Positions 29,233 through 43,598 of a DNA stretch of 64,000 nt are shown one piece after another. Location of the stretch: the NCBI RefSeq assembly GCF_964204865.1, contig NC_135257.1, forward strand, positions 5,416,151-5,480,150. The letters run 5' to 3'. How positions within the stretch are numbered: position 1 is the first letter of the stretch; the number at the start of each line of letters is the position of its first letter. The notes under the pieces are model-generated. The model saw only the letters and a program-made list of their open reading frames with translations. It was not told the origin of the DNA and made no database searches. The position numbers and the translations under genes were made by a program. Source of the DNA: Styela clava (taxonomy: Eukaryota > Chordata > Ascidiacea > Stolidobranchia > Styelidae).

Positions 29233-29524
29233 GGCGGTGTGGCTCACCGGGCTAAGCGTTAGGAATACGCTCGCCACCGCACCTCTAATTACTCTGCGTG
29301 GGTTCGAATCCCATGCAGGGATGGTTATGTGCGAGAGGATTGCTTGACTCCTCGCCGTCGTTGGGTGGTTCAGGTAACCGCTGGTCGGTTACGGCTTCCT
29401 CCACCACCAAGTCCATGCCCGACTTGGAATGGTAACCGGACGAGAGGCCGTGGTTCGCCATATGGATAAGCCGTCTTATCGGCTTTCCTCTCCCCCGGGA
29501 TAAATATGTAAATCCTATCCTACC
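29233..29524 (+). repeat. tRNA-derived SINE S1, near complete
   Basis: The 5' ~95 bp fold like a class II (long variable arm) tRNA, with an A box around TGGCTCACCGGGC and a B box GGTTCGAATCC. A body of ~200 bp follows with the block ACCACCAAGTCCATGC, ending in a CCTATCC tail. Compared with the copies at 40471 and 59555 it lacks short internal segments (part of GGGTTCGCAG and the block AAACAAACAATACAGTAAA). It ends about 100 bp before the MRPS31 start codon. Confidence 0.9.
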
Positions 29525-29624
29525 TATGATGTCGAAACTTACGGTACACATCTACCTGCCTACTGACCTACAAACTTCCAAAAGTTGCCTAAACACCTTA
29601 TTTAATTTTTTCCAGTTTATCAAG

Positions 29625-31351
29625 ATGTTTATTTGTAGGGTATACAGTAGTAAAAACATGAATACTCTTCGTACATGGAGCAAAGTATGCATGTCACAAT
29701 CAGAGCTGTATGCAAATTGTCGTCTCTATTCTGAATCTAATAGTGATAGTAAGAAATGGAAGCACGAAGTCAAAGTAAAGCATTCAACTAAGAAAAAGCA
29801 ACAAAATATTGGTTCATTATTAGAAGAAGTAACCGAAGAATTGAAAACCAAACCTGACTCATCAAGCAGAATTATCCAAGGACAACTTCTTGGACAACTG
29901 ACACTTATAAATAATAAGGTTCAGATAAGGAGAGATGGAGAAGGTGGTCGGTTCGAAGGTGCTAAGTCACAACCTCCAAATAAAAAAAATTGGTCTGGAA
30001 AAAGGCAAACAAAGGGAGAATTCAGATCGAGAGAAAAAATTATGTCCGTTTCGCAATTTGTCGAGCGCTTTCAGGCAAACAAAAATCAGGATCGATCTCC
30101 CATCATTCAGCAAACAATCGATGCTGAAAAAGTCAACAGCTATATCAACACTTTAATGAATAATAAATCACGCCTTGGGATGTTTAATCCACCCAAGCAA
30201 AAAGAGCATTCAGGTATACTGATTACTAGTTTGAGAAATACATCATTTTTGCATTTGCATATCTGTTACTGAAGTACTGAACAGCGGCTATATTGTTTAT
30301 GCTCGCTAAGCATTCTCCGAAAGCTGGAAAGGCTTCATTCTAATTTGTCTTCATGAACTTCATGTACAAAAGTACATTCATTTGCTGTAATTATAATTTC
30401 ACAGTTCTGATTCTGGCCAGGGTTAAATTAGCACAAGATGAGAGTTTTGATGAAATGACTTCAGTTTATAATCATGACTTTTATAGCAAATTAGCAAAGG
30501 GATTAAACATTAGTAAGTTACCATTTACTATGTTTGATCCAGGCTCTTTGTGTGATGACAGTCATTTTTTAAAGTTGTTTTTCCACACTCAATACTATAC
30601 AAATATGTGAAAAAGATGCAGCTGGAAATTATTATGACATATGGACATATTGTTAGTTTCCTAATTATTGCACAATGAGCCGTCTCATCGGCACCTTCAA
30701 TTCAAACCCCATAAGGATAATCCTCTTCATTTCATCTATCAAAATTACTTAATGCTAAATGATCATTTCATGCTTTTTGTGCAGTTGATGAAAAACCTAA
30801 CCATAAAACGGCAATTGACTGGTGGGATGAGTGTCAACGCAATGCAGATAGAGAGGGAAGAGTTGTTAAAAATCAATATCAGGTATAAAGTGTTGCACAT
30901 TTAAAAAATTTGAGGTTCAAGTTAAATTATGTTCATCCATGCAAAATGACATACTGCAAAGTAGCTAAGACAGTTGAAGGTCATGCTCAATGTAATTCTC
31001 AGACATTTTTAATGATCCACACCGACCTCATTGCAGGAAATGATGGATTGGATGATGGAAGGGAACCTATTGCAATTTCCAGTGGGAAACGAAGTTGGGA
31101 TGGAAGATGAGCAAGATGTACCATTTTACAAACACATCTTTCTGCATGAACATTTGGATGATAGATTCCCAAAGCAGGGTCCAGTAGACAAGTTTATGGA
31201 GGCTGTCATACTTGGATTGTCCAAGAACTCATACTTGACTGTAGCAGAAAAGGAAGACCACATAAACTGGTTTAAAAATTACTTCAATGAAAAATATGAA
31301 ACATTGAAAACTCTGGGACTAGGAGCTATTAGTAATAACCAACCCAAGTGA
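29625..31351 (+). CDS. MRPS31: Mitochondrial small ribosomal subunit protein mS31
   Basis: Four exons join in frame: 29625-30213, 30405-30512, 30785-30882 and 31037-31351, giving 369 residues, near the usual length of the family (~390). All introns have GT-AG borders. The N-terminus is rich in basic and hydroxylated residues without acidic ones for the first ~15 residues, as expected for mitochondrial import. The last exon carries the conserved block DRFPKQGPVDKFMEAV followed by LGLSKNSYLTV and INWFKNYFNEK, characteristic of mS31. The protein is a metazoan-type component of the mitoribosome small subunit. A SINE ends just upstream, so the promoter may extend into or across it. The start could also be an upstream in-frame ATG at 29526, but that lies at the SINE junction. 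Confidence 0.85.
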
Positions 31352-31870
31352 TATAATTACTGTATATGCACAAATTCTGCTGTAGATGAGAATTTTTGTT
31401 CGTCTGGCACTAGGAGAAGAAGATCTGGTTGAGCAGCTTTGGTCAGGTGTCGGAAATTTGAAGCCTATGCTTTGCTGTGATTGACTATACAAGTGATATT
31501 TCGGGCAAAATTCTTGATAAAACTCCTACTTTCAATCTTGTGAGCTGTTAATTTGTAAAACTTTGGATTTTCCAATTGGGTTTGGCATATCTGTGCCGAA
31601 AATTGAAATAATCTGTTTTTAAAATGAAGTTAGAGGAGTTGACATGTATAATACGATCGAGAGCTCCTCTCATAACGGGCTTCATTTGATTAGTCACCGA
31701 TAAATCCCGGATATTCTCACCAACCATTCTTTTTTTGCGCTTGGGCCCTCTTTCAAATTCAACGCCTCATTTGTCGCAAAGAATTTTCCCATTTTTCAAA
31801 CATTCATCAACTATTCTTTCTCTTTCGGGAGAAATAGTTGTACGGGTTAATGGGTCCTTAAAAAGAAAAA
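31352..31870. other. No gene seen (3' flank of MRPS31)
   Basis: Short open frames only. No clear AATAAA close to the MRPS31 stop. Confidence 0.5.
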
Positions 31871-32020
31871 CGGTTTCATTACATCTGAACCCACGACAAT
31901 TGCACCTGTATACTATTGCACCTATGGACATTTTTTTGTTTTACGGATATTTGACCCCAAACCCGCATATAGATTGAACGCGCGGATATACACGCTTTCA
32001 AATGCACGGTCACGGTCACC
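31871..32020. repeat. Palindromic MITE M1, copy 2
   Basis: Shares with 28864-29048 the left block (CATTACATCTGAACCCACG), the inner ACAATTGCACCTGTATACT block, the TTTTGTTTTACGGATA block and the end CACGGTCACC. It is more diverged and has lost one of the doubled outer blocks. Confidence 0.65.
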
Positions 32021-33233
32021 AAGAAAAACACATCTGTGTCTTGTCTAGCGGCGTGAATACCCACAAGGTTGAGAGAATGATTGTCACATTTAACAAACAC
32101 TGCATGCTTGGTTTTTTAGTATATCCTTTGTTGTACACCATTCCGATGTCCCACCATTACATCAGCATTGTCATATCACTGCGAGCGACAATTATCTATT
32201 TTTATCTCATCTTTCTGTAGTATGGAGTAGGTTGGTCTAACCAAGTTGAGAGCGACGCTAAAGAGCCAAGTGCAACTGAGACTGTGAAGAGCTAATAGCT
32301 TGAACACTGACTGGCGGCTTACTTATCGAATCTGATATGTTGTGTATCCGACCAGTTGTGGCCAATCAAGCTCATTCTCCAAATAAATTAAACATGGCGT
32401 TCACACGTTACGACGACAAGTTAGGTCGAGTTTCGGCGGTATTCTGGTCGACGATGAATTCAAAAAAGTTGCCACATGTGGTGAAGACAGTTAATAATAG
32501 TGTCCCGCCTACACTACAGTTGGCGGCGTTATACAAAACGTATTGTCAAGTCTGGGTAGATAAACAGCGTTGTCAAGTTCGGATAGATAGTGTGGCACAT
32601 CGCGCTAGAAACACGCTCGCCACAGCATCCCGCGGGAGATAATTATGTGCAAGAGAATTGTTGGATCGCCCGCCGCTGTCGGGTTAAACATTTATATTCC
32701 ATCGTATTAGAAAATGAATTCGCCTTTCGATGGTATTACCTATCAACGAAGTACGATAACATACTTAACGAGCCTTCCGCAGAATAAACAAACACGCCGA
32801 CATATGCTTGATTATAATTAATAGTGGTTAAATTCAATAATTTACACCAGTAACAAAGTCAGGCTGGACCCTATATCTAAGTGATTGTCCGCCGTTGTGC
32901 TTTAGTACACTCGGTATAACAATAATTTAAGTTTCAAATCTATATTAAGGAGTACAATTCGAGTTTTATTCTAGCATATTAGTATTCAGGATGACATAAA
33001 TTTTGAACAATTCAATGCAAAATAATATTGTGGAAATTCTTGAATTTCATTATCCTGAGAAATAGAATTAAACACTCAAGAAATATTCATATCCAAGAAA
33101 TATAATATTCAAGAATTATTCTACATTGGCCATACCTAGTTGCAGCTACATGCTTCACAGAGTATTTCTTACCACTACCATGTAATTAAACCTTGAAAAT
33201 ATTTGTTTACTGGGTGCGACATGATAGCATTGG
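32021..33233. other. No confident gene; degenerate SINE at 32588-32690
   Basis: A 101-codon frame (32337-32642) has a good ATG context at 32394, but its 3' third is SINE S1-like sequence (GTGTGGCACATCGCGCTAG onward), so I do not call a gene. Further right the sequence is AT-rich with nothing recognisable. Confidence 0.45.
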
Positions 33234-33241
33234 GTAACGAC

Positions 33242-35240
33242 TAGGGGTGGGCAAAATCGAATAGTTCGAATATTTTTACGAATAGTCGAATAACGAATAT
33301 TTTCTTTTTTAAATACAACGGGGGTCTGTCGGAGGTCGATACTCCCTTCAAAAATTAGAAGAAACTTTGAAAAGTCGGCAACAAAGCGTTTTTTATTTAC
33401 TGGTTAAATTCATTAAAATCGCTAATTGTTTTTGTCGCCGCGATCCTAAATCTGTATTCCCGCCCGATTCATTTTTTTGAAAATATTAATTCTTGCGGGT
33501 CGGCGAACATCGAAGTTTTATATATTAGGTATACCCGTGCGTTGCCGTTGAAATTTTTTTAAAACTGTAACAGTCGCCAATAACGCGTGCGATAGCATTT
33601 TGCTATAATCGCCGATTGTTATTATCAGCGTGACGTGGTATTTAGGCCGTAAACAACTTTATGTTGGTTTTATTTTCTCTAAATCAAACAAAAATTTTCC
33701 ACAACGTTGTGCGACGTTAACAATGATAATTATTTTATTTTTGTACACACACGGAATTGCCAATCTGGCGATAGTTTAATTAATATACGTTCATCGGCGG
33801 CGAGTTTTTGAGGACAACGCAAATTTTTTGCGTGAAAAGCGGCAATATAATATACTAAAAATAAAACTTTAAACAATATGAGTTTTATTGAGGCCTGCGA
33901 CAGTTTAAAAACGCCTTTTTGGACATTGAAAATCGCAAAATTTCGTTTGCCTCTCGCACACATTATGTTTGGTCAGCGTTTAGAAAACATATCGTCACTA
34001 AAATCGAAGCACTGTTAATTGTGGGCGGGATTGACCATATTATCCATTACTTTAAATTACCGTCGAAAATTCTCAACATTATACAAGGTTTGAAACGGGA
34101 CAATTCTCCCCGGGTTGTGATGATATATATAAGATAATTAATCAAATGTATATTCAATCAAAATTATTGTGCTAAAATAAATTTTAATCTGATATATTAC
34201 AGCAGATTTATGGATTTTTTGATGTTACAAGTCCTGAAAATAGGGAAATCAAAGCTTTATATGTTCGAGCAGTTTACCACACCCTATGCTCGCAGATTGC
34301 CGTAGTATTTTAAAATTGTGAAGATTTTATTTTGTCAACTCAACCGCTGGTTAAATTGAAGACAATAATAAAGCAAGACATTTTAAATATGCCCTTATCG
34401 GTTACAAATTGATTACTTTGCACAACAGAAAACTCATTATTCATTGTAAAAGTCGGCTCTTTTAACAAGTGGCCTAATCGCGGCGATGAATATGTATTTT
34501 TGATTAAACGATATACTTTATATGTATTTTCATTGTATGAAATGAAATTGTACTCTACGGGATTTTATATTAGTTATTGAGATTTTTCTAACGGCGATAA
34601 CGAGTTCGCAAGATTCCAAAAATACGTATTAAAATTAAATACACCCGGCAGTTTATATCATACTTTTATGTCCACAGATCGCCGTGGCATTTCAGAGAAG
34701 TAATGTTTTAATTTTGACTTAAGAAGAAGCAACCGCGAGTTACGTTTGACATAATTAAATTAATATATAAAGACATTTTGGAATCCCGTAGTTGTCATGG
34801 ATTGATCATTTTGCGCAACAGAAAAATCATTATACGCTGAAAAAACGTCTCTTTAACGAGCGCGTAATCCCGATGACTGTTGCAGACGGCAATCAGAATT
34901 TCCGATTTTTTAAATACATCGTCATACTTTTATAATTTACAGAACGTTCATAAATTTACGCAACGGTGGTGACCTATTTTACAAAATAGGGAAATGAAAC
35001 GATACGTTAGGCGTGAAAAGAAAACAAATAACATCATAACGCAAAGAAAATTTGTCGCTTTTGTATGTTAGCGAGCGCCGTTTGTGAATTCTCGTGCAAT
35101 ACACGATTGATTTGGTGACGCGCGAATTCCGTGTTAAAGCAAAGCGGCGCAGGTCACGTGGTACCGGGTATTCGAATAGCAAAATGCCATTCGAATATTT
35201 TGATATTCGATTCGATATTCGAATATTTTGCCCAGCCCTA
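33242..35240. mobile_element. Non-autonomous hAT-like element, 2.0 kb
   Basis: Terminal inverted repeats TAGGGGTGGGCAAAAT (left) and the complement TAGGGCTGGGCAAAAT (right) with a perfect 8-bp duplication GTAACGAC at 33234-33241 and 35241-35248. Both ends are followed by TTCGAATATT-like subterminal repeats. The interior is AT-rich with only short frames (up to ~77 codons), so no transposase is encoded. TIR form and 8-bp duplication fit the hAT superfamily. Confidence 0.88.
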
Positions 35241-35410
35241 GTAACGACTAACGAGGACTGAAAAGCACGATTTTACTAAAAAATCCAATTAAGATCACCC
35301 AGAAAATAGCAGATGTAGTTGGCACAATTTGAATGATAAAACAAAATGCTTGGGATAAAAAAAAAAAACTGTGGCAGTGATGACAAAAATATTTCAACCA
35401 CCCAAGATCC

Positions 35411-38439
<3,029 letters not shown>

Positions 38440-38666
38440 GGCCAAATACTCAATTTGAAATCAATTGTTAATTGAAGTAGTAAGTAAAAATACTAGATAA
38501 ATATTTTACAAAAAACATTGAAAACTGATGGTACTGATCAAAATTTGACTAATAGTAACAAAATCTGTTGCATCAGAAAATTTTTGTAAAAAAGCAATCA
38601 ACCATCACACAGCAGCACAGTGACATAGCTATGAAATATGTTCAAATTCTGTTCTACAGAATGTCT

Positions 38667-38673
38667 TTTATTA
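38667..38673 (-). terminator. Polyadenylation signal of PIGH
   Basis: AATAAA on the minus strand about 25 nt past the PIGH stop. A pyrimidine/AG acceptor-like site follows about 15 nt later (CTGTAGAACAG), before CDK9. Confidence 0.5.
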
Positions 38674-38695
38674 AATATCAACTTATAAATGCTCT

Positions 38696-39265
38696 TTATG
38701 TACGATTGTAAAACAAAACATTTTGCATGTCTTTGTAAACAAACTTAAGTGTATCTTCGTCGATGACAGATAAAATAATTGGTTTTACATGCAAGATGTT
38801 ATCAGAACGAGTCTGTATGTTGATGAAACAAACAATTTGATGCATTTTAACAGCTTGTTTCATGGTAATGTCATTAATTAGAATCTTCGGAAAAAATTCA
38901 TAAACTTTTCGCCCAGTAAAATAAGTCCGAGTAATCTGTAAGCCATATCTTCTGATGAGCAAAATATTCTCTTCAATCAGGTATGCAAAATGTAAATATG
39001 CAGATACAGCAACAACAACAATCAACCAGAGTATTGGTATAAATTTACTTGGCATATACCAGAACATATATACCACAGACATCAATAACCATGGCAATAA
39101 ACCAACAAATAAGTAAGACATTGTATTTCCATTAGGAGTGTAATTCAAAATACAAGAACAACTGACAGGTTCACCAGTTGAAGATGAAACTTTTGTATGG
39201 TACAACTTTGCCGTTTTCCCAGCAACTGTTAAGCAGTTACGCTCTGAGTAGGAAGTGCAAAACAT
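38696..39265 (-). CDS. PIGH: GPI-GlcNAc transferase subunit H
   Basis: A single-exon frame of 189 residues; the human protein has 188. The N-terminal half ends in two adjacent hydrophobic segments (about residues 50-66 and 74-92) that form the membrane hairpin. The C-terminal half has the PIG-H domain: LLIRRYGLQITRTYFTGRK, then ILINDITMKQAV, and the closing KFVYKDMQNVL. The protein is part of the ER complex that makes GlcNAc-phosphatidylinositol, the first step of GPI-anchor synthesis. A CTTCCTACTCAG site shortly after the ATG looks like a splice acceptor, so the first seven codons are less certain. It is on the same strand as CDK9 and 257 bp upstream of it. Confidence 0.85.
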   Translation of the reverse strand: MFCTSYSERNCLTVAGKTAKLYHTKVSSSTGEPVSCSCILNYTPNGNTMSYLFVGLLPWLLMSVVYMFWYMPSKFIPILWLIVVVAVSAYLHFAYLIEENILLIRRYGLQITRTYFTGRKVYEFFPKILINDITMKQAVKMHQIVCFINIQTRSDNILHVKPIILSVIDEDTLKFVYKDMQNVLFYNRT

Positions 39266-40219
39266 TTTAAATAAATTCTATATAAACGAGTGATACAGGA
39301 AAAAATGAAAGAATCAGAATAATTTTGACTACATACAGACATAGACCTTCTCCGGGATATTCTAACCCCAGAAATTTTCTCTGCATAGAAACACAAAGTC
39401 TCTTGACAGCATATATGGTTTACTAGGGTGACCATACGTCAGTATGTCCTCCTTTTTCGTTGAAAATTTTACGTCCTCCGAGAATGCTCTAAAAAGTCCT
39501 CATTTCTCACTAGATTAAAAATTTAAAATGCTCTTATGATATAATTAAAATTTTTTGATGTGTTACAAAAATTTTAAAGTTGAAACTTGTAAATATCAAT
39601 ACACATACGGCACACGTGATGTGTTGAGATAGCATGCGAGATACCTTTAAGTCAGTGTTTATACCCTGGGAACGATCGAACCACTGGGGTTCAGTGGAAC
39701 TGTTTCATGGGTTCGCCAAAGTTCTTCTAGAACAGTAGTTAACTTATATATAATAAATTCCAGGTCTAGTATAGTACCACAAGTACTTCCGGTGTGTAAC
39801 GAATTTTGTATATGTTATTCCTAACCCCAACCTGACTATGTCATCCATAAATTACGTCACAATCACATCATAGAGCTTGCCAAGTATTGCTACCATCGTT
39901 CGAAATGGCATCTGCGCCGACGATACCGAACTCACTAACGCCAGCGGTCTCTCTCATATCGGGATCGTTGCAACGAGAAAAATAGCTTGCTGGATCTCGA
40001 GTGATTGTCTGCGCGTTTCGGACAACCATCCGCACTTTTTAGCGGTATTTATTATGCCACTGTGGACTCGTAGTGACGTAATTATTTGAATGATTTAGGA
40101 ATGACATATGCAAAAATTGTTGAGCCAGGCCAACTAGAAGTGCATGTGTTATACCAGACCCATAAAATCCTTATAGTACCCATCTTACTAACTAATAAAA
40201 ATATCAATAGTTCATCAAA
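39266..40219. other. PIGH upstream region; MITE edge near 39424
   Basis: No gene seen. A block beginning CTAGGGTGACCATACGTC (39424) followed by a TCCTCCTTTTTC segment resembles the end of a widespread MITE type, but I cannot find its other end. Confidence 0.4.
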
Positions 40220-40335
40220 GATAGGATAGGACTTACATATTTATCCCAGGGGAGAGGAAAGTCGATGATACGGCTTATCCATATAGCAAACCACGGCCTC
40301 TCGTCAGGTTACGGTACCATTCCGAGTCGGGTATG
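40220..40335 (-). repeat. SINE S1, 3' fragment, reverse strand
   Basis: Reverse complement of the family's 3' portion, from the CCTATCCTATC tail to CCCGACTCGGAATGG. The tRNA part is absent, as in 5'-truncated SINE copies. Confidence 0.8.
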
Positions 40336-40470
40336 GGATATCAGGATATATACCGTACTGGTACAATCTTAAATCATGTTTAAACAACTCGTAAAATAGC
40401 TTAACCGGGTGTATATGTTTTACTGGACATGTTAATGACTGTTACCGGTAGCCTACTACTAACTAGGCGC

Positions 40471-40818
40471 GGCGGTGTGGCTCAACGGGCTAAGCGTTAG
40501 GAATACGCTCGCCACCGCACCTCTGATTACTCTGCGTGGGTTCGCAGGTTCGAATCCCATGCAGGGATGGTTATGTGCGAGAGGATTGCTGGACTCCTCG
40601 CCGTCGTTGGGTGGTTCACGTAACCGCTGGTCGGTTACGGCTTCTTCCACCACCAAGTCCATGCTTCCGAAAACAAACAATACAGTAAAGCTAATCCCAT
40701 ACCGGTACCCGACTTGGAATGGTAACCGGACGAGAGGCCGTGGTTCGCCATATGGATAAGCCGTCTTATCGGCTTTCCTCTCCCCCGGGATAAATATATA
40801 AATCCTATCCTATCCTAT
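40471..40818 (+). repeat. tRNA-derived SINE S1, complete copy
   Basis: Near identical to 59555-59896. A box around TGGCTCAACGGGC and B box GGTTCGAATCCC at about 40550-40561. It ends in a (CCTAT)n tail. It is about 12 bp longer than the 59555 copy at one internal GTACCGGTACC-like site. Confidence 0.92.
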
Positions 40819-40920
40819 TAAATGAATCTTTGTATACCAACTCTACGCCCCACTCTTTGGAAGTTGATCTATACAGCTATACTGTACCGGTACCGGTACG
40901 GTATGCCTTCTACAATCCTC

Positions 40921-41160
40921 CTAGGCAGCGAGACGAGGCCGTTTACCTTTCAGATTCGTAGCGCACATAAGGGAACTACCGGTACTTGGGAATAATTTTA
41001 AAATGTTTCTAGGAAATTTAGTAACAAATAATAATTTGTTCCCATTTCCAAAAGTTGCACGTTTTACGAAAAAGGCGCTTTCACTAGGAGAAATATGTGA
41101 TCCTCTCTGTCTGTCCAATGACATTAAACAACATGATAGGCAACTCTGACGTCACTCCAT
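40921..41160 (+). repeat. Dispersed repeat R1, copy c
   Basis: Collinear with 449-660: CGTAGCGCACATAAGG (40960), AAATTTAGTAACAAATA, CCAAAAGTTGCACGTTTTAC (41048). It continues into a stretch (41115-41220) whose reverse complement recurs at 44810-44935. Confidence 0.65.
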
Positions 41161-42405
41161 AAGACTACAGGCGAAACATTATATTTCATGATACGCTCCA
41201 ATGCACATATTTCTCGTCGCCTTTCGCGTCCGTTTTCCGCTCGCTTTTGCTACTCGGCGTCTTTTTTACGTGTAGTACCTGCCTTTTTGCGCCTGTAACG
41301 AAACAAAATAATTTCTATATCTAAGAAGTTTTGCTTACTTGGAAAGCTGGAATAACAGGGAAGCTGTAAAGAGCAATTCTGGACATCATAGACGTTTTTT
41401 TTTTATCAGAGAAGATTACAAACGCGATAGCGGAAAGATTTGTGTGGAACATTTTGCAAATAATGACAAAGTTCAAAGTTAGTAATTTTATTGTTTGCGC
41501 TTAATCATTGAAATTTCATTTAAAGAGGGTGTCATACAAAACTGTGCTGCGATACAATTCCATAACACAAGGTTTGCACCTATCGAACTTGCTTTTGTAG
41601 GTGAATTTATTAGACATATTACATATTCAGTTAATCGTAGGTAACATTGCTGGTACATAATGCATCGTAGATAGGTTTGTTTAAATTTAGGAATTTAGCT
41701 CATAGCCCACTAATTAATATTATCTTCTATGCAGGAGGTTGCAGGGCTGAATTCAACTTGCAGCCTTACCGATCACCTGACGATGCTCATTTAGTTTGGC
41801 TCGAGCAAGTCTTCTTGAAATGCTTGTGTGGATGGAAACTACCTATATTTTTTGTCTTCCTCCGATTTTAGACAAATTTATTCTGAGGAATTTCGCATAT
41901 AATTCTCACTGATTGTTGGCTGTTTATAATTCCTATTGATTGTGAATTCTGATTATAACAATGAATTGAAAATTTTTTTGCCTAATTTACTGGCACCTTT
42001 TTCTTGTCAATACTCCAAGCTGAGGTAATAAACATGACAATACATTTATGTCATCTGGAAGCAAAATATGCACACTAATTAATAGTTTGGCACATTGAGA
42101 TAATACATCATGACAGAAAATACAAGTTAAAGATATGTATGACCATCACATGGTAATTAAAATTAAAAAAACTAATAGGGGCTGTGGAGTATGAAAAGTT
42201 CAAGACAAAGAAAAGAACAAATGTTCATAGCTCATGAACTCTCAATTTTGCCTCCATGGCTTTGTGAAGGCCAATATATTTCGAGTGGCTGAATTGGTTT
42301 ACCTTTATGACAGCAACGATTTTGTATTTAATATAGCGAGATTATTTCAATTTAATTGAAGTGATATAATTTCCCAAAGCAATGCTTGAATCGTCTAGAA
42401 TAGAT
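41161..42405. other. No confident gene; possible THAP remnant at 41400-41480
   Basis: A short frame reading DYKRDSGKICVEHFANND near 41410-41470 has the C-x2-H-F closing motif of a THAP domain, but the first cysteines are not found. A possible exon around 41735-41870 is not recognised. Confidence 0.3.
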
Positions 42406-43590
42406 CAGTGGTGTCAAACTCATGGGTTTTTGAGAGCCGCATTGCATTTTGAAAATTGTAAAAAGAGCCGCAAACAGTTTTTGATAATGTATACTTAAAA
42501 GATATTTTTAAGATAGTTTTAGTTTGTGACATATATTGTGATGCAACTAAACAGTTGGATTAAGTTTTATTATTTTCTTCAATTTCAAATGCAATTACAT
42601 ATTAATATTTGCATTCCACTATTATTGCAACATTTGCAAGTTACAGTATTTATTATAAAAAATCGTAAAATTCTATGTACAACCATCAAAATCATTTTTG
42701 AACAAGTTTTGAATAAGGAAAGAATAATACATACACTAAAAATAACTTAATCCAAATATATGAACCTAAAATTAACAAAAATACTACAGTATAAACTCAA
42801 TGTTTTAATAATTACATTTGTCCTGGCGTTTGGCATCTTTTTTGTGTCACCAGCATACTAAGGCCAGTTCGAAATGATTTTATAGTACCAACTCTAACTA
42901 ACGAGGCCACATGATCATGGGTTTATCTGGATCTTTACGAATGTTTAATTAATTCCAGTAATGCAAAAAAGTTACTTTTATCATTTCATGTATAGATCAG
43001 TAAAAAACAAATGACAGATTTTTTCGACAAGACATTTCGCACTACATTGCGTGGCATAGGATTGCTTGAATTATTATTGATATTGATTTTTAGTAACTAA
43101 GTCGTTGTATAATTATATTAATATACAAACACATGGAAATTTTCTGTTCGAAGTTGGTCTTCGAATTTGTCATATTGACTGCTGAGCTTATTGTGTTTTT
43201 TGATTGTATTGATGAAAATATGACAAATTAAACAATGTGCTTCAGAATTTTGTGAAGAGCAGAAATGTTACAACTCCCATTTCTTCGAAAATGCCACCTT
43301 CTTCATGTACTTTGCGTTTAATTTAATTACTCAAGTGTTTTATTCAAGTATTCTTTTGCTAGCTTGATGTGTATTCTTAATTGGGTCAAAATGTGGACAA
43401 AAAAAATTAATATTCCAAAACTAATTTCAGTAAATTGTTTTCTGTGTGAATAATCAATTTCACTTTAGAAGGTTTGAAAAATCTATTACATTAAGATAAA
43501 AAAAAAAACTTCCAAAATACTATTACAATTATTGTTAAGCGTTCGAGGGCCGCACTGGAAGTTCTCTGGGCCGCGAGTTTGAGATCCCTG
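42406..43590. mobile_element. Non-autonomous hAT-like element, 1.2 kb
   Basis: Left end CAGTGGTGTCAAACTC and right-end complement CAGGGATCTCAAACTC form the inverted repeats; both are followed by a GCCGC-containing block. Flanks GAATAGAT and GTCTAGAT match at 6 of 8 positions. The interior is AT-rich without a transposase frame. Confidence 0.7.
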
Positions 43591-43598
43591 GTCTAGAT

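Noticed and set aside
32337-32642. 101-codon frame as a gene
   Set aside because: Its 3' third is decayed SINE sequence and the rest resembles nothing known.
40471-40565. True tRNA gene
   Set aside because: The A and B boxes are good, but the same tRNA-like part is fused to a constant non-tRNA body and tail in several copies, so it is a SINE.
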